DNA of 64,000 nucleotides from Rhizobium sullae (GTDB taxonomy: Bacteria; Pseudomonadota; Alphaproteobacteria; Rhizobiales; Rhizobiaceae). The notes beneath the pieces are model-generated. The model searched no databases. It worked only from the letters and a program-made list of their open reading frames with translations, and was not told the origin of the DNA. The translations under genes and the position numbers were made by a program. Below, piece by piece: positions 9,204 to 16,884 of this stretch. Within the stretch, counting starts at the first letter, position 1, and the number at the start of each line of letters is the position of its first letter. The stretch lies in the NCBI RefSeq assembly GCF_900169785.1, contig NZ_FWER01000020.1, positions 1 to 64,000 on the forward strand, written 5' to 3'.

Positions 9204-10196
9204 TCAGTCGATCTCAACCGGCTTGCCGGTTTGCCAACTGACAGTGGCGGCCTCCGCCAATTTCTGCGCCTGGAGGCCGTCAAGTCCGCCTGGCTTTGGC
9301 GAGCGGTTGCCGCTGTCGATCGCGTCGATGAAGGCATTGATCTCGTTGGCATAGGCCTGCGCATAACGTTCAAGGAAGAAATATTGAACGGGATCGCCGC
9401 TGACACCGTTCGCGTTTGAAAGCTCGACGCTGGTTGCGTGGATATTTCTCGCCGCAAGCATGCCGGCAGCGCCATGGACTTCGATGCGCTGGTCGTAGCC
9501 GTAAGTTGCCCGGCGCGAGTTGGTGATGACGGCAATGCGTCCGGAAGCCGTCTGCATCTGCACGGCGGCGGTATCCACATCGCCCTCGGCCCCGATTGCC
9601 TTGTCGACGAGTGACGACCCAAGTGCATTCACGACGACGAATTCTTCCCCGATGAGGAAGCGGGCCATGTCGAAGTCATGGATCATCATGTCGCGGAACA
9701 GCCCACCGGAGGATTTGACGTAATCGGCCGGTGGCGGCGCGGGATCGCGGCTGGTGATCGTCACGATCTCGATTTCGCCGATATCGCCTCGGCGCAGTCG
9801 CACTTCCACGCTCGCGAAGTTCGGGTCAAACCGGCGATTGAAGCCGATCATCAGGGTCGACCCGTTCTTCTCGACGACATCGAGGCAGGCATTGATCCGC
9901 TCGACCGACAGGGACACCGGTTTCTCGCAGAGGATTGCCTTGCCCGCCCTGGCGGCCGCCTCGATAAGCTCCGCGTGGCTGGGGGTCGGCGTCGCGATCA
10001 GGATCGCATCGACGCCTGAGGATTTGATGACATCCTCCGCGTCGGCCACCTCGGCGCCCGTCTGCGCGGCTAGCGTCGCCGCCGACGCGTTGAAGGCATC
10101 CGCCACATAGGCAAGCTTCGCCTTCGGATTTGCCGCGATGGTCGCGGCATGCACCTTGCCTATGCGGCCGGCGCCGATCACTCCAAACCTGATCAT
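9204..10196 (-). CDS. Inositol 2-dehydrogenase-like Gfo/Idh/MocA oxidoreductase
   Basis: This 330-aa protein has an N-terminal Rossmann fold (GVIGAGRIGKVHAATI, residues ~5-20), the family EKP motif (ILCEKPVSLS, ~93-102) with the catalytic lysine, and a GGLFRDMMIHDFDMARF segment whose D-x3-H pattern is typical of inositol dehydrogenases. It would oxidise myo-inositol or a related polyol with NAD(P)+. It is the fifth gene of a minus-strand operon headed by a sugar-binding protein and follows a sugar-isomerase-like gene by 39 bp. IolG/IdhA is the nearest named relative, but the true substrate is set by the transporter and is not proven. Confidence 0.85.
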   Translation of the reverse strand: MIRFGVIGAGRIGKVHAATIAANPKAKLAYVADAFNASAATLAAQTGAEVADAEDVIKSSGVDAILIATPTPSHAELIEAAARAGKAILCEKPVSLSVERINACLDVVEKNGSTLMIGFNRRFDPNFASVEVRLRRGDIGEIEIVTITSRDPAPPPADYVKSSGGLFRDMMIHDFDMARFLIGEEFVVVNALGSSLVDKAIGAEGDVDTAAVQMQTASGRIAVITNSRRATYGYDQRIEVHGAAGMLAARNIHATSVELSNANGVSGDPVQYFFLERYAQAYANEINAFIDAIDSGNRSPKPGGLDGLQAQKLAEAATVSWQTGKPVEID

Positions 10197-10235
10197 TGAT
10201 GTCTCTCCATTGTATGTAAGCGTTGACTATCGAAA

Positions 10236-11039
10236 TCAAACCGTGAAGGCGTCGCGGAAGCGGCCAAGCGCCATCTCGTCGTCGCCGGAGGCCCAAGCCT
10301 CCATGCCGATCGTGCCGCGATACCCCATGTCCTTGAGCGCGCCGGCGATTACCTTGTAGTTGATCTCGCCGGTGCCCGGCTCCATGCGGCCGGGAACATC
10401 CGCCACCTGGATTTCACCGATATAAGGCAGTGCCCGCCTGCACAGCTCGATCAGGTTTCCTTCGCCGATCTGGGCGTGATAGAGGTCGAGATTGAGCTTC
10501 AGTGCCGGTCTGTTCACCGACGAGACGAGCGCAAGCGTATCTTCGGCCTTGGCAAACGGTGTTTTGGGATGATCGACGGCCTCGTTGAGGTTTTCGAGCA
10601 CAAAGGTGACGCCCTCTTTCTCGCCGAGGTCGGCGATGCGGCTGAGCGTGTCGCGCGCCTTGAGCCACATGGCGCCGGTCACCTTGTCGGCCTTGACCAC
10701 CGGCAGGCCCTGGCCGTCAAGACCGGTCCCGTGCAGGTTGAGGCGCGGGCAATTGAGCTCCCTGGCGATCGGGATTGATTGCTTCGCGGTTCGCAGCAAT
10801 TCGTCGGCGCCGTCGTCATCGGCGAGCGTGCCGGTGACGTAGCCCGTCATCGACGAAAAGACCGCTCCTGATCTTGCAAGGGCGGCGACGTCATGTTTCG
10901 TCCAGTCCCAGATCTCGGCGTGAAAGCCGAGTTCGGTGATGCGCTTGAGCCTGTCGATGACAGGAAGCGACTTGAAGACCATCTCGGCGCAGACCGCGAG
11001 CGTGAAGGGGGATGAGGCATTCGACCAGCCGTCGTTCAT
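10236..11039 (-). CDS. TIM-barrel sugar isomerase/epimerase (hydroxypyruvate isomerase-like)
   Basis: This 267-aa protein is best started at ATG 11039 (MNDGWSNASSPFTL); the frame stays open to 11228, but the extension reads as non-coding Ser/Arg/Pro-rich sequence overlapping the ATPase gene. It has the AP-endonuclease-2-type TIM barrel with metal-ligand segments: FVLENLNEAVDHP (Glu ligand), LKLNLDLYHAQIGEG (Asp-x2-His) and YIGEIQVADVPGRMEPGTGE (Gln, Glu). Members isomerise hydroxypyruvate, 2-keto-inositol products or ketoses using a divalent metal. It sits between the ABC ATPase and an inositol-type dehydrogenase, so it probably acts on the oxidised product. Confidence 0.83.
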   Translation of the reverse strand: MNDGWSNASSPFTLAVCAEMVFKSLPVIDRLKRITELGFHAEIWDWTKHDVAALARSGAVFSSMTGYVTGTLADDDGADELLRTAKQSIPIARELNCPRLNLHGTGLDGQGLPVVKADKVTGAMWLKARDTLSRIADLGEKEGVTFVLENLNEAVDHPKTPFAKAEDTLALVSSVNRPALKLNLDLYHAQIGEGNLIELCRRALPYIGEIQVADVPGRMEPGTGEINYKVIAGALKDMGYRGTIGMEAWASGDDEMALGRFRDAFTV

Positions 11040-11121
11040 GACCGTATTCCATGGTTGATGATTGAGTGAAAGGGGCGACGGCCCTTGAAACCAAGCGATC
11101 GCCGGCTCGGAAGCACGCCGG

Positions 11122-11916
11122 CTAGATCGTACCGCCGAGCTCTTCGGACAATTGTTGCAGTTCCTTGCCGCCGGCCATGAGGTTCTGAAGCTCATCCATC
11201 GCGATGTCCGCCTTGGCAAAGGTGCCAAGCGTCTGGCCGCGATTTAGGATGGTGAAGCGGTCCGCCACCGCATAGGCATGGCGGACATTGTGGGTGATGA
11301 ATATGACGCCCAATCCGTTCTGTCGAACCTGGTGGATGTATTTCAGCACCATCGAGGTTTGCGCCACGCCGAGGGCCGAAGTCGGCTCATCGAGAATGAG
11401 AATCTTGGCGCCGAAGTAGACCGCACGCGCAATCGCAACGCATTGGCGTTCGCCCCCCGAAAGAGTGCCGACCGCCTGATTGGGATCGCGGATATCGATG
11501 CCAATCTTGCGCATCTCTTCACGCGTGACATCGTTGCAGTGCGCGAGGTCGAGGTGACGGAAAGGGAAGAAGCCTTTGCGAGGCTCCCGCCCCATGAAGA
11601 AATTGCGGGTGATCGACATCAGCGGGATCATGGCAAGGTCCTGATAGACGGTCGCGATCCCTGCATCGAGCGCGTCGCGCGGACTGCGGAAATTGACCGG
11701 CTTGCCTTCGACCAGGAGCGCACCTCCGCTTGGGCGGACGACACCCGAGAGCGCCTTGATCAAGGTGGATTTGCCCGCGCCATTGTCCCCGAGGAGACAA
11801 AGCACCTCTCCGGCCGACACTTCCATCGACACACCGTTGAGCGCAATCACAGAGCCGTAGTGCTTGATGATATCGGCCACTTCGATGATCGGCGTTCGAA
11901 TATTGACATCAGACAT
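11122..11916 (-). CDS. ABC sugar transporter ATP-binding protein (single-domain, FrcA-like)
   Basis: This 264-aa protein has one nucleotide-binding domain: Walker A GDNGAGKST (43-51), signature LSGGERQ, Walker B ILILDEPTSALG and an H-loop in VIFITHNVRHAYA. Most ribose-class (CUT2) importers use a tandem ATPase of about 500 aa; this single-domain form resembles the fructose FrcA type. It follows the permease gene with only 2 bp between the stop and its ATG, indicating one transcript. It would power sugar or polyol import. Confidence 0.9.
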   Translation of the reverse strand: MSDVNIRTPIIEVADIIKHYGSVIALNGVSMEVSAGEVLCLLGDNGAGKSTLIKALSGVVRPSGGALLVEGKPVNFRSPRDALDAGIATVYQDLAMIPLMSITRNFFMGREPRKGFFPFRHLDLAHCNDVTREEMRKIGIDIRDPNQAVGTLSGGERQCVAIARAVYFGAKILILDEPTSALGVAQTSMVLKYIHQVRQNGLGVIFITHNVRHAYAVADRFTILNRGQTLGTFAKADIAMDELQNLMAGGKELQQLSEELGGTI

Positions 11917-11918
11917 GA

Positions 11919-13040
11919 TCAGCGCTCCCCGGTAACCTTGCGACGAATGAAATTATTGAAGAGGACGGCCAAAAGCAGCATCGAGCCCAGGAAGACCTGA
12001 AACCAGTCGGAGTCGAATTTGGTGTAGGTCAGGCCGATCGAAACCGAGCCGAAGATGATCGCGCCGACGAAGGCGCCAATCGCCGAGCCATAGCCGCCCG
12101 TCAGCAAGCACCCGCCAATGACGGCGGCAATGATCGCCTCGAACTCTTTCTGAAAGCCGCGTCTGGCGTCAGTGGAGCCGGCATCGAGCACGGTGATGAT
12201 CGCGACCAGAGCCGCCGCACATGCCGTCAGCGCAAACAGGCCGGTCTTGACCCTATGGACCGGGACGCCGGAGTTTCTCGCCGCATTGGGATCGCCGCCG
12301 GCGGCAAAGATCCAGTTGCCCATGCGGGTGCGCAGCAGGACCCAGGTCGCAGCCAGCGCAAGCGCAACGAACCACAATACGGAGACCGGAATGCCCGTGA
12401 CCTTTGGCATGCCGTTGGGGAACTTGTCGATCAGATCATGATCCGCAAGCCAGACAAAAGTGCCCTTCAGCGCATCGCCGGAAAAAAGGCCAAGCAGCGG
12501 ACTGTCGCTGACCCGGTCGCCGATGCCGCGAAGCTGCGTTGAGCCACCTGTTGCCCATTTCAGGCCGACGAGCGTCAGGCCGCGCAGTATGAAGAGGAAT
12601 GCCAAGGTCACGATGAAGGACGGAAGGCGCGTATGAATGACGATCTGCCCATTGATCGCGCCCATGAACGCGGCAAACAGCATCGTCATGACGATGGCAA
12701 CCGAAAGCGGCTGACCGAAATTCGTCAGGATGACGCCGAAGATCAATCCCGCAAAGGCCACCATCGAGCCGATCGAAAGATCGAACTCTCCTCCGATCAT
12801 CAGAAGTGCCGCTGCAATCGCAAGGATTCCCAATTGCGATGCCGGCGCCATGATGGTCATCAGGCCGGAAAGCGAAAACATCGTCGAATCTGCGGTGAGA
12901 AAGAAAAAGACGATGACGAGAACAAGGCCTGCCACGGCACCAAGCTCGGGCCGCCGCATCATATGCGTCAGAAAACTCACTTGTTTGACGCGCTCATCGG
13001 CCTTCGGCGCAACCGCCGTTCTCTGCTCAAGCGAAGCCAT
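11919..13040 (-). CDS. ABC sugar transporter permease (CUT2 class)
   Basis: This protein has about 373 residues from ATG 13040 (MASLEQRTAVAP); GTG 13052 is an alternative, because the GGGAGGAG site lies only two bases before the ATG. It is highly hydrophobic with about 8-10 membrane helices, and carries the CUT2 permease segment LTGGYGSAIGAFVGAIIFG plus the conserved GGEFDLSIGSMVAFAG and FAAGGDPNAARNSGVPV motifs. It forms the channel of the importer encoded with the flanking binding protein and ATPase. Confidence 0.9.
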   Translation of the reverse strand: MASLEQRTAVAPKADERVKQVSFLTHMMRRPELGAVAGLVLVIVFFFLTADSTMFSLSGLMTIMAPASQLGILAIAAALLMIGGEFDLSIGSMVAFAGLIFGVILTNFGQPLSVAIVMTMLFAAFMGAINGQIVIHTRLPSFIVTLAFLFILRGLTLVGLKWATGGSTQLRGIGDRVSDSPLLGLFSGDALKGTFVWLADHDLIDKFPNGMPKVTGIPVSVLWFVALALAATWVLLRTRMGNWIFAAGGDPNAARNSGVPVHRVKTGLFALTACAAALVAIITVLDAGSTDARRGFQKEFEAIIAAVIGGCLLTGGYGSAIGAFVGAIIFGSVSIGLTYTKFDSDWFQVFLGSMLLLAVLFNNFIRRKVTGER

Positions 13041-13112
13041 AACTCCTCCCACGGGATCATAATTGAGGGTAGCGGCGGCGCTGCTCGGCAGCGCGCTGGG
13101 TCAGCCAGACCC

Positions 13113-13132
13113 CCTCCCCACTGGTGGGGAGG
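13113..13132. repeat. Perfect GC-rich palindrome between binding-protein and permease genes
   Basis: CCTCCCCAC (13113-13121) and GTGGGGAGG (13124-13132) form a 9-bp stem with a two-base loop in the 125-bp gap of the operon. Such palindromes are common between genes in rhizobia. In this place it may stabilise the upstream message, raising binding-protein levels over permease and ATPase, or attenuate transcription. No U-tract follows. Confidence 0.6.
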
Positions 13133-13165
13133 AGGTTCCGGGAGAATGCCTTTCGGCAGTTCCGG

Positions 13166-14113
13166 TCAGCGAATGCCCTTGGCGGAAAGATCCACAACCT
13201 GGGCGGCCTTTTCTTTGGTGATAAGGTTCGGGCCGGATGGGACATTACCCCCCGGAATTAGCCCGTATTTGGCGTAGTTGGCCAAAAATACCACGGGTAG
13301 AAAGCCCTGCAGGAACTGCTGCTGATCAATCGCGAAAGCTCCCTTGCCGTCGGCCACGGCCTTCAGGAAATCGGCTGAAAGGTCGAATGTCGCGACCTTG
13401 ATCTTGCCGGTCATTCCGACATCCTCGACGGCCGCGAGCGACGGCTCACCGGCCGTGCCGGCACCGAGCGCCATGACGGTGTCGACAGCCGTATTTGAAC
13501 TCAGCGCCGCCTTGACCTTCGCGCGGACATCGGCCGGATCATTGCTGACGGGTAGAACCGTCACCTTGCCGCCGAAGCCGTCGGCGAAGCCTTTGCAGCG
13601 CAAATCGAGCGAGACATTGCCGACCTCCTGGTTGACGCACAGGCCTTCCTTGCCACCCAGCTCATGCAGTTTCGCACCGGCGGCTTTGCCGGCGGTATAT
13701 TCGTCCTGGCCGACATGCAGCAGCGCTCCCAACTCCTTTGAAACGTCGGAACCTGAATTGATGGAAATAACCGGGATACCGGCGGCGACAGCCTTCTTGA
13801 TCGATGGACCGAGTGCTGAGGCGTCCGGGATGGAGACGATCAGTCCATCGGGCTTCTGATTGACGGCAGCATCGATGAGCTGCCCCATCGACACCATGTC
13901 GAAGGTTTCCGGAGCGCGATAATCGACGCTGGCACCCATGTCCTTCGCCGCTGCGTTGACGCCGTTCTTGACGACGGACCAGAAAGGATCATTGGCCTGG
14001 CCGTGGGTGACGGCGACGATGCGAATTTCCGCGGCATTGGCGATTGCCGAAGAGCACATGAGTGCAGCAGCCATGGCTGCGCCCGCGAGAAGTGATTTCA
14101 AACCGAATTTCAT
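13166..14113 (-). CDS. Periplasmic sugar-binding protein of a CUT2-class ABC importer
   Basis: This 315-aa protein starts at ATG 14113 with an excellent GGGAGGGTAGA site; the frame extension to 14182 covers the operator region. Residues 1-29 form a signal peptide ending in AIANAA-E. The mature part is a periplasmic-binding type I fold (RIVAVTHGQANDPFWSVVKN at the start, SINSGSD, VATFDLSADFLKAVADG). It would capture a sugar or polyol and hand it to the permease encoded downstream. First gene of the operon, divergent from a LacI regulator. Confidence 0.9.
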   Translation of the reverse strand: MKFGLKSLLAGAAMAAALMCSSAIANAAEIRIVAVTHGQANDPFWSVVKNGVNAAAKDMGASVDYRAPETFDMVSMGQLIDAAVNQKPDGLIVSIPDASALGPSIKKAVAAGIPVISINSGSDVSKELGALLHVGQDEYTAGKAAGAKLHELGGKEGLCVNQEVGNVSLDLRCKGFADGFGGKVTVLPVSNDPADVRAKVKAALSSNTAVDTVMALGAGTAGEPSLAAVEDVGMTGKIKVATFDLSADFLKAVADGKGAFAIDQQQFLQGFLPVVFLANYAKYGLIPGGNVPSGPNLITKEKAAQVVDLSAKGIR

Positions 14114-14155
14114 TCTACCCTCCCAAAAACAGTCCGCTCTACGCAGACCTCCCAA

Positions 14156-14191
14156 TGCTACCGGTTGCAACTTCCTTTGCACCCGGTAGCA
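14156..14191. promoter_or_regulatory. Two tandem LacI-type operators upstream of the sugar operon
   Basis: TGCTACCGGTTGCA (14156-14169) and TGCACCCGGTAGCA (14178-14191) are near-palindromes centred on CG, the usual form of LacI/GalR-family sites. Their centres are 22 bp apart, two helical turns, so two dimers could bind the same face. They lie 43-78 bp upstream of the binding-protein start codon. The outer halves also form a 9-bp inverted repeat with each other. Binding by the divergent LacI protein is inferred. Confidence 0.65.
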
Positions 14192-14254
14192 AGCTCGATA
14201 AAACTACTTTACTGTCGACAAAAATCAAGCATCCATTCCATTTTTATTTTTTTG

Positions 14255-14270
14255 TGGAATATTCATTCCA
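14255..14270. promoter_or_regulatory. Palindrome TGGAAT-N4-ATTCCA upstream of the LacI-family gene
   Basis: TGGAAT (14255-14260) and ATTCCA (14265-14270) are inverted halves, with another ATTCCA at 14235-14240. They sit 18-34 bp before the regulator's ATG, within an A/T-rich stretch likely to hold its promoter. It might be an autoregulatory or second-regulator site; it does not resemble the CG-centred operators nearby. Confidence 0.4.
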
Positions 14271-14288
14271 ATCAGGAGGAGACGGGTC

Positions 14289-15284
14289 ATGCGCAAACGG
14301 GCGACGGCGAAAGAGGTGGCGGAAGCCGCCGGCGTGTCGAAATGGACCGTCATCCGTGCGTTCACGCCTGGTGCATCCATTACGGACGCCAGCCGGCAAA
14401 AGGTTCTTCAGGCGGCCGAGGCCCTGAATTATTCGCCCAACTTGCTTGCCCGCAGCCTTGCAACCAACACCACCCATCAGGTCGCCGTCTTCGTCGACGA
14501 CTTCGCCAACCCGCACAAGCTTCCGGTTCTGGAGAGGTTGACCGAGCGCCTACAGGCGGAGGGTCTATTGACCGTATTGATCAACATCAACCGCCATTTC
14601 GATCACGTTCACGCATTGATCAATGCCGACCAACGACAATTCGACGCCGTGATCCTGTTCGGCACCGCCTTTCGCGAGGAAACGCTGGGCGATCGACGGC
14701 TTGGCCCAGGTTTCCCGCCGATGTTCGTCCTGGCGAGAGACAGCCAAATCCCCGGCGTTCCCGCAATCGCCTGCAATGCCGAACTCGCTCTGAGCGAAAT
14801 CGTCGACTACCTGTTCGACAAAGGATATCGCCGTCCCGGCTTTATGACGGGAGCGCGAACCCTGTCGACGGCGTTGGGCAGACGGCATCACTACGCAAAT
14901 TTCTGGCGACGGAAAGGCATCGAAGGCGTCACAGAATTGGCTGCGGAAAGATATAGCGCGCAGGCCGGGGCCGAAGCGGCACGCGCATATTTGAGCGCTA
15001 CGTCGCCCGCATCGCGCATCGACGTCTTGATGTGTGAAAATGACATTCTGGCGCTGGGAGCGATGGATGTCGCCCGGAGCGAATTCGGGCTTGGGGTTCC
15101 ACAAAACTTGGCAGTCGTCGGCTTCGACAATATCGAACTCGGCGGGGCTCCGGCCTACGAACTGACCAGCTACGAACAGCCCACTGACGAGATGATCAAC
15201 GCCATGGTCGCAATGATAACGGGCATGCGCGACGCCGAGATGGTTGTCATGCAGGGGCGACTTGTCCCGAGGTCATCGGCATGA
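14289..15284 (+). CDS. LacI-family transcriptional regulator
   Basis: This 331-aa protein has an N-terminal LacI HTH (TAKEVAEAAGVSKWTVIRAF, residues ~5-24) and hinge (SPNLLARSLATN, ~55-66). A periplasmic-binding-like effector domain follows, ending in the typical NLAVVGFDNIELGGAPAYEL segment. The ATG follows a strong AGGAGGAGAC site. It is divergent from the sugar ABC/dehydrogenase operon, with two LacI-type palindromes between, so it most likely represses the operon in the absence of the sugar. Confidence 0.92.
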   Translation: MRKRATAKEVAEAAGVSKWTVIRAFTPGASITDASRQKVLQAAEALNYSPNLLARSLATNTTHQVAVFVDDFANPHKLPVLERLTERLQAEGLLTVLININRHFDHVHALINADQRQFDAVILFGTAFREETLGDRRLGPGFPPMFVLARDSQIPGVPAIACNAELALSEIVDYLFDKGYRRPGFMTGARTLSTALGRRHHYANFWRRKGIEGVTELAAERYSAQAGAEAARAYLSATSPASRIDVLMCENDILALGAMDVARSEFGLGVPQNLAVVGFDNIELGGAPAYELTSYEQPTDEMINAMVAMITGMRDAEMVVMQGRLVPRSSA

Positions 15285-15380
15285 AGTGTCCCAAGGATCG
15301 TCCAAGAAGCACCCTGCGCGCGGCACTTCTGACCAAGATCGAAGGGCGTCTAAAGAGCCGCCTTGAACCAATGTGAACCG

Positions 15381-15697
15381 GCGCTTCCGAGAGAAGCTCG
15401 AGGTTCGGCTTCGCGCGCTGTCTGATCTGCATCATTTCCTTGGTGAGACCGAGCAGGAACTCCGGCGGACGGTCGGCCACCATGTAGGTGCTGGCCACGG
15501 GCTTGATGCCGAGCGCAAGCGCGACGTCGTCGGCAAATTAGGAAATCGCGGCAATCCGCGTGGTGAACCGGAACCTTGACCTCGACGCCGCGGTCATCCT
15601 TGACCGTCATCGTCTTCGTGACGTGGGCATAGACGGTCCCTGCGGCCAGAACGGCCAGGACCCCGAAGACAGTTGCGATCTTGCGGGCTGTCGCCGT
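15381..15697 (-). pseudogene. Remnant of an iron-siderophore-type ABC binding protein
   Basis: Reading the minus strand from 15697, the frame gives TATARKIATVFGVLAVLAAG, a signal peptide, followed by MTVKDDRGVEVKVPV, as at the start of FecB/BtuF-like binding proteins. The expected ATG has become ACG, although a GGAGGAG site remains at the right distance. After KVPV the frame shifts and reads RIAAIS, a TAA stop, then FADDVALALGIKPVASTYMV, and a third stretch PPEFLLGLTKEMMQIRQRAK to LELLSEA before homology ends. About two thirds of the protein is missing. It is a clear gene fossil. Confidence 0.75.
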
Positions 15698-15789
15698 GGC
15701 GATCTCCTCCAGAAGAATCTCGCCAACGCTTTAATTCTAAAAGAGGACTATTTTAATCCAATTCACTCCAGTCGACGTCTGGTGAGTGT

Positions 15790-16035
15790 GAAAACGGATG
15801 GGGCCGCTGGCGTCCAGCTTCGCGAGATGAAGACTGACCACGGCATCATGGTAATGCGTGAGTTGAAGACGGTATCGCCGTTCCGGCAAACGCCACCGTC
15901 GAACTGAAGCCCGGCGGTTATCATGTCCAGCCATTCAAGGAAGGTGAAATGGTCAAAGCAGCGCTCACTTTTGAAAAGGCGGGTGCTGTTGAAGTCTAGT
16001 TTCAGGTCGGGCCGGCTGTTTCCGATGATCCCATC
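15790..16035 (+). pseudogene. Remnant of a PCu(A)C-family copper chaperone
   Basis: In-frame pieces on the plus strand match the C-terminal half of PCu(A)C proteins: AAGVQLREMKTDHGIMVMRE, then after a frameshift GIAVPANATVELKPGGYHV, a short internal deletion, QPFKEGEMVKAALTFEKAGA and VEV followed by a TAG, then FQVGPA. The family delivers copper to periplasmic oxidases using Met and His ligands; the family's LKPGGYHV landmark is kept here. The signal peptide and N-terminal half are missing. It is divergent from the iron-binding-protein remnant. Confidence 0.7.
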
Positions 16036-16299
16036 TTTCACGAAGCCGACGATGACTCAGCCTTCGTGCATGTTCGTGTCGCTTCGCGCACCGTCGTAAG
16101 TTGACGATTTTCAGCGTGGCTGCGAGGGCTCGCAACACCCGATTCCTGCGATTGGTCGAGTATGCTATCCCAAAGCTGGCCGCATGATACTGCCGAGATT
16201 TAGGAGTGGGGCGTCTCGATCATTATTTCGACCATGAATTTGCTTATAAGGCCTGGCTCCAGATTTATCCAAACGTCCCTGCGGCGTGTTGAAGCGTTT

Positions 16300-16458
16300 G
16301 AACGGATTGCCGCCAAGAGAGGAACTCCAACTTGCTCGACAGCTTCGGCCGACGATCCGAGCTTCAACGCCCCGATCTACGCCAACCTCGACGACGACGA
16401 GGACGGCGAAGGCTTCTCGCTGATCTGGTCCCGCCCCAACGGGCGGCGCGGCGACTGA
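16300..16458 (+). pseudogene. C-terminal fragment of a DUF736-family protein
   Basis: The last 35 or so codons (ADDPSFNAPIYANL, then DDDEDGEGFSLIWSRPNGRR before a TGA at 16456) match the conserved end of DUF736 proteins, small proteins of unknown function typical of conjugative plasmids and islands in Rhizobiales. The N-terminal two thirds are absent; upstream codons from 16234 look random. It marks DNA exchange with a plasmid or integrative element. Confidence 0.6.
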
Positions 16459-16884
16459 GGCCCGCGCAAGGCCGGGGCCTTCAGCTTGCCAGTACGGGGA
16501 TTCCTCGAGCCACGACAGACAATAAAGCCATGCGCCTGCTCCATCAGAAATCTAGTCAAAACGCCGTAGGGCGACTATTGTAGTTGGATCGCTTTTGATA
16601 CGAATTCATCTCTACCAAAACGCGGAAAATTCTGGCTTCATTTCATCAAGAACTTAGGAATACTTCTTCGCCGGGCCATCCTATTGGTAGCGTACTCCGT
16701 GGCCTCGCTTAGTCGATCGACCGGGTTTATCGCATCGATACTCAGAGGGGGAACGCGAATGGCCTTATGAGCCGTATAGCTCCAGATGTGGCGAGATGTT
16801 GGTTTGCCCCCTGCATGACCGTTCACCGAAGTGCTATTTAAATTTTCATTCGTACCAAGAGGGAATTTTCGAAGGAAAGGAACT
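16459..16884. other. Intergenic region with no recognisable gene
   Basis: This 426-bp stretch between the DUF736 fragment and the large regulator holds only short, unconvincing ORFs. The last 50 bp before 16885 are A/T-rich and probably contain the regulator's promoter, but no clear -35/-10 pair was identified. Confidence 0.5.
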
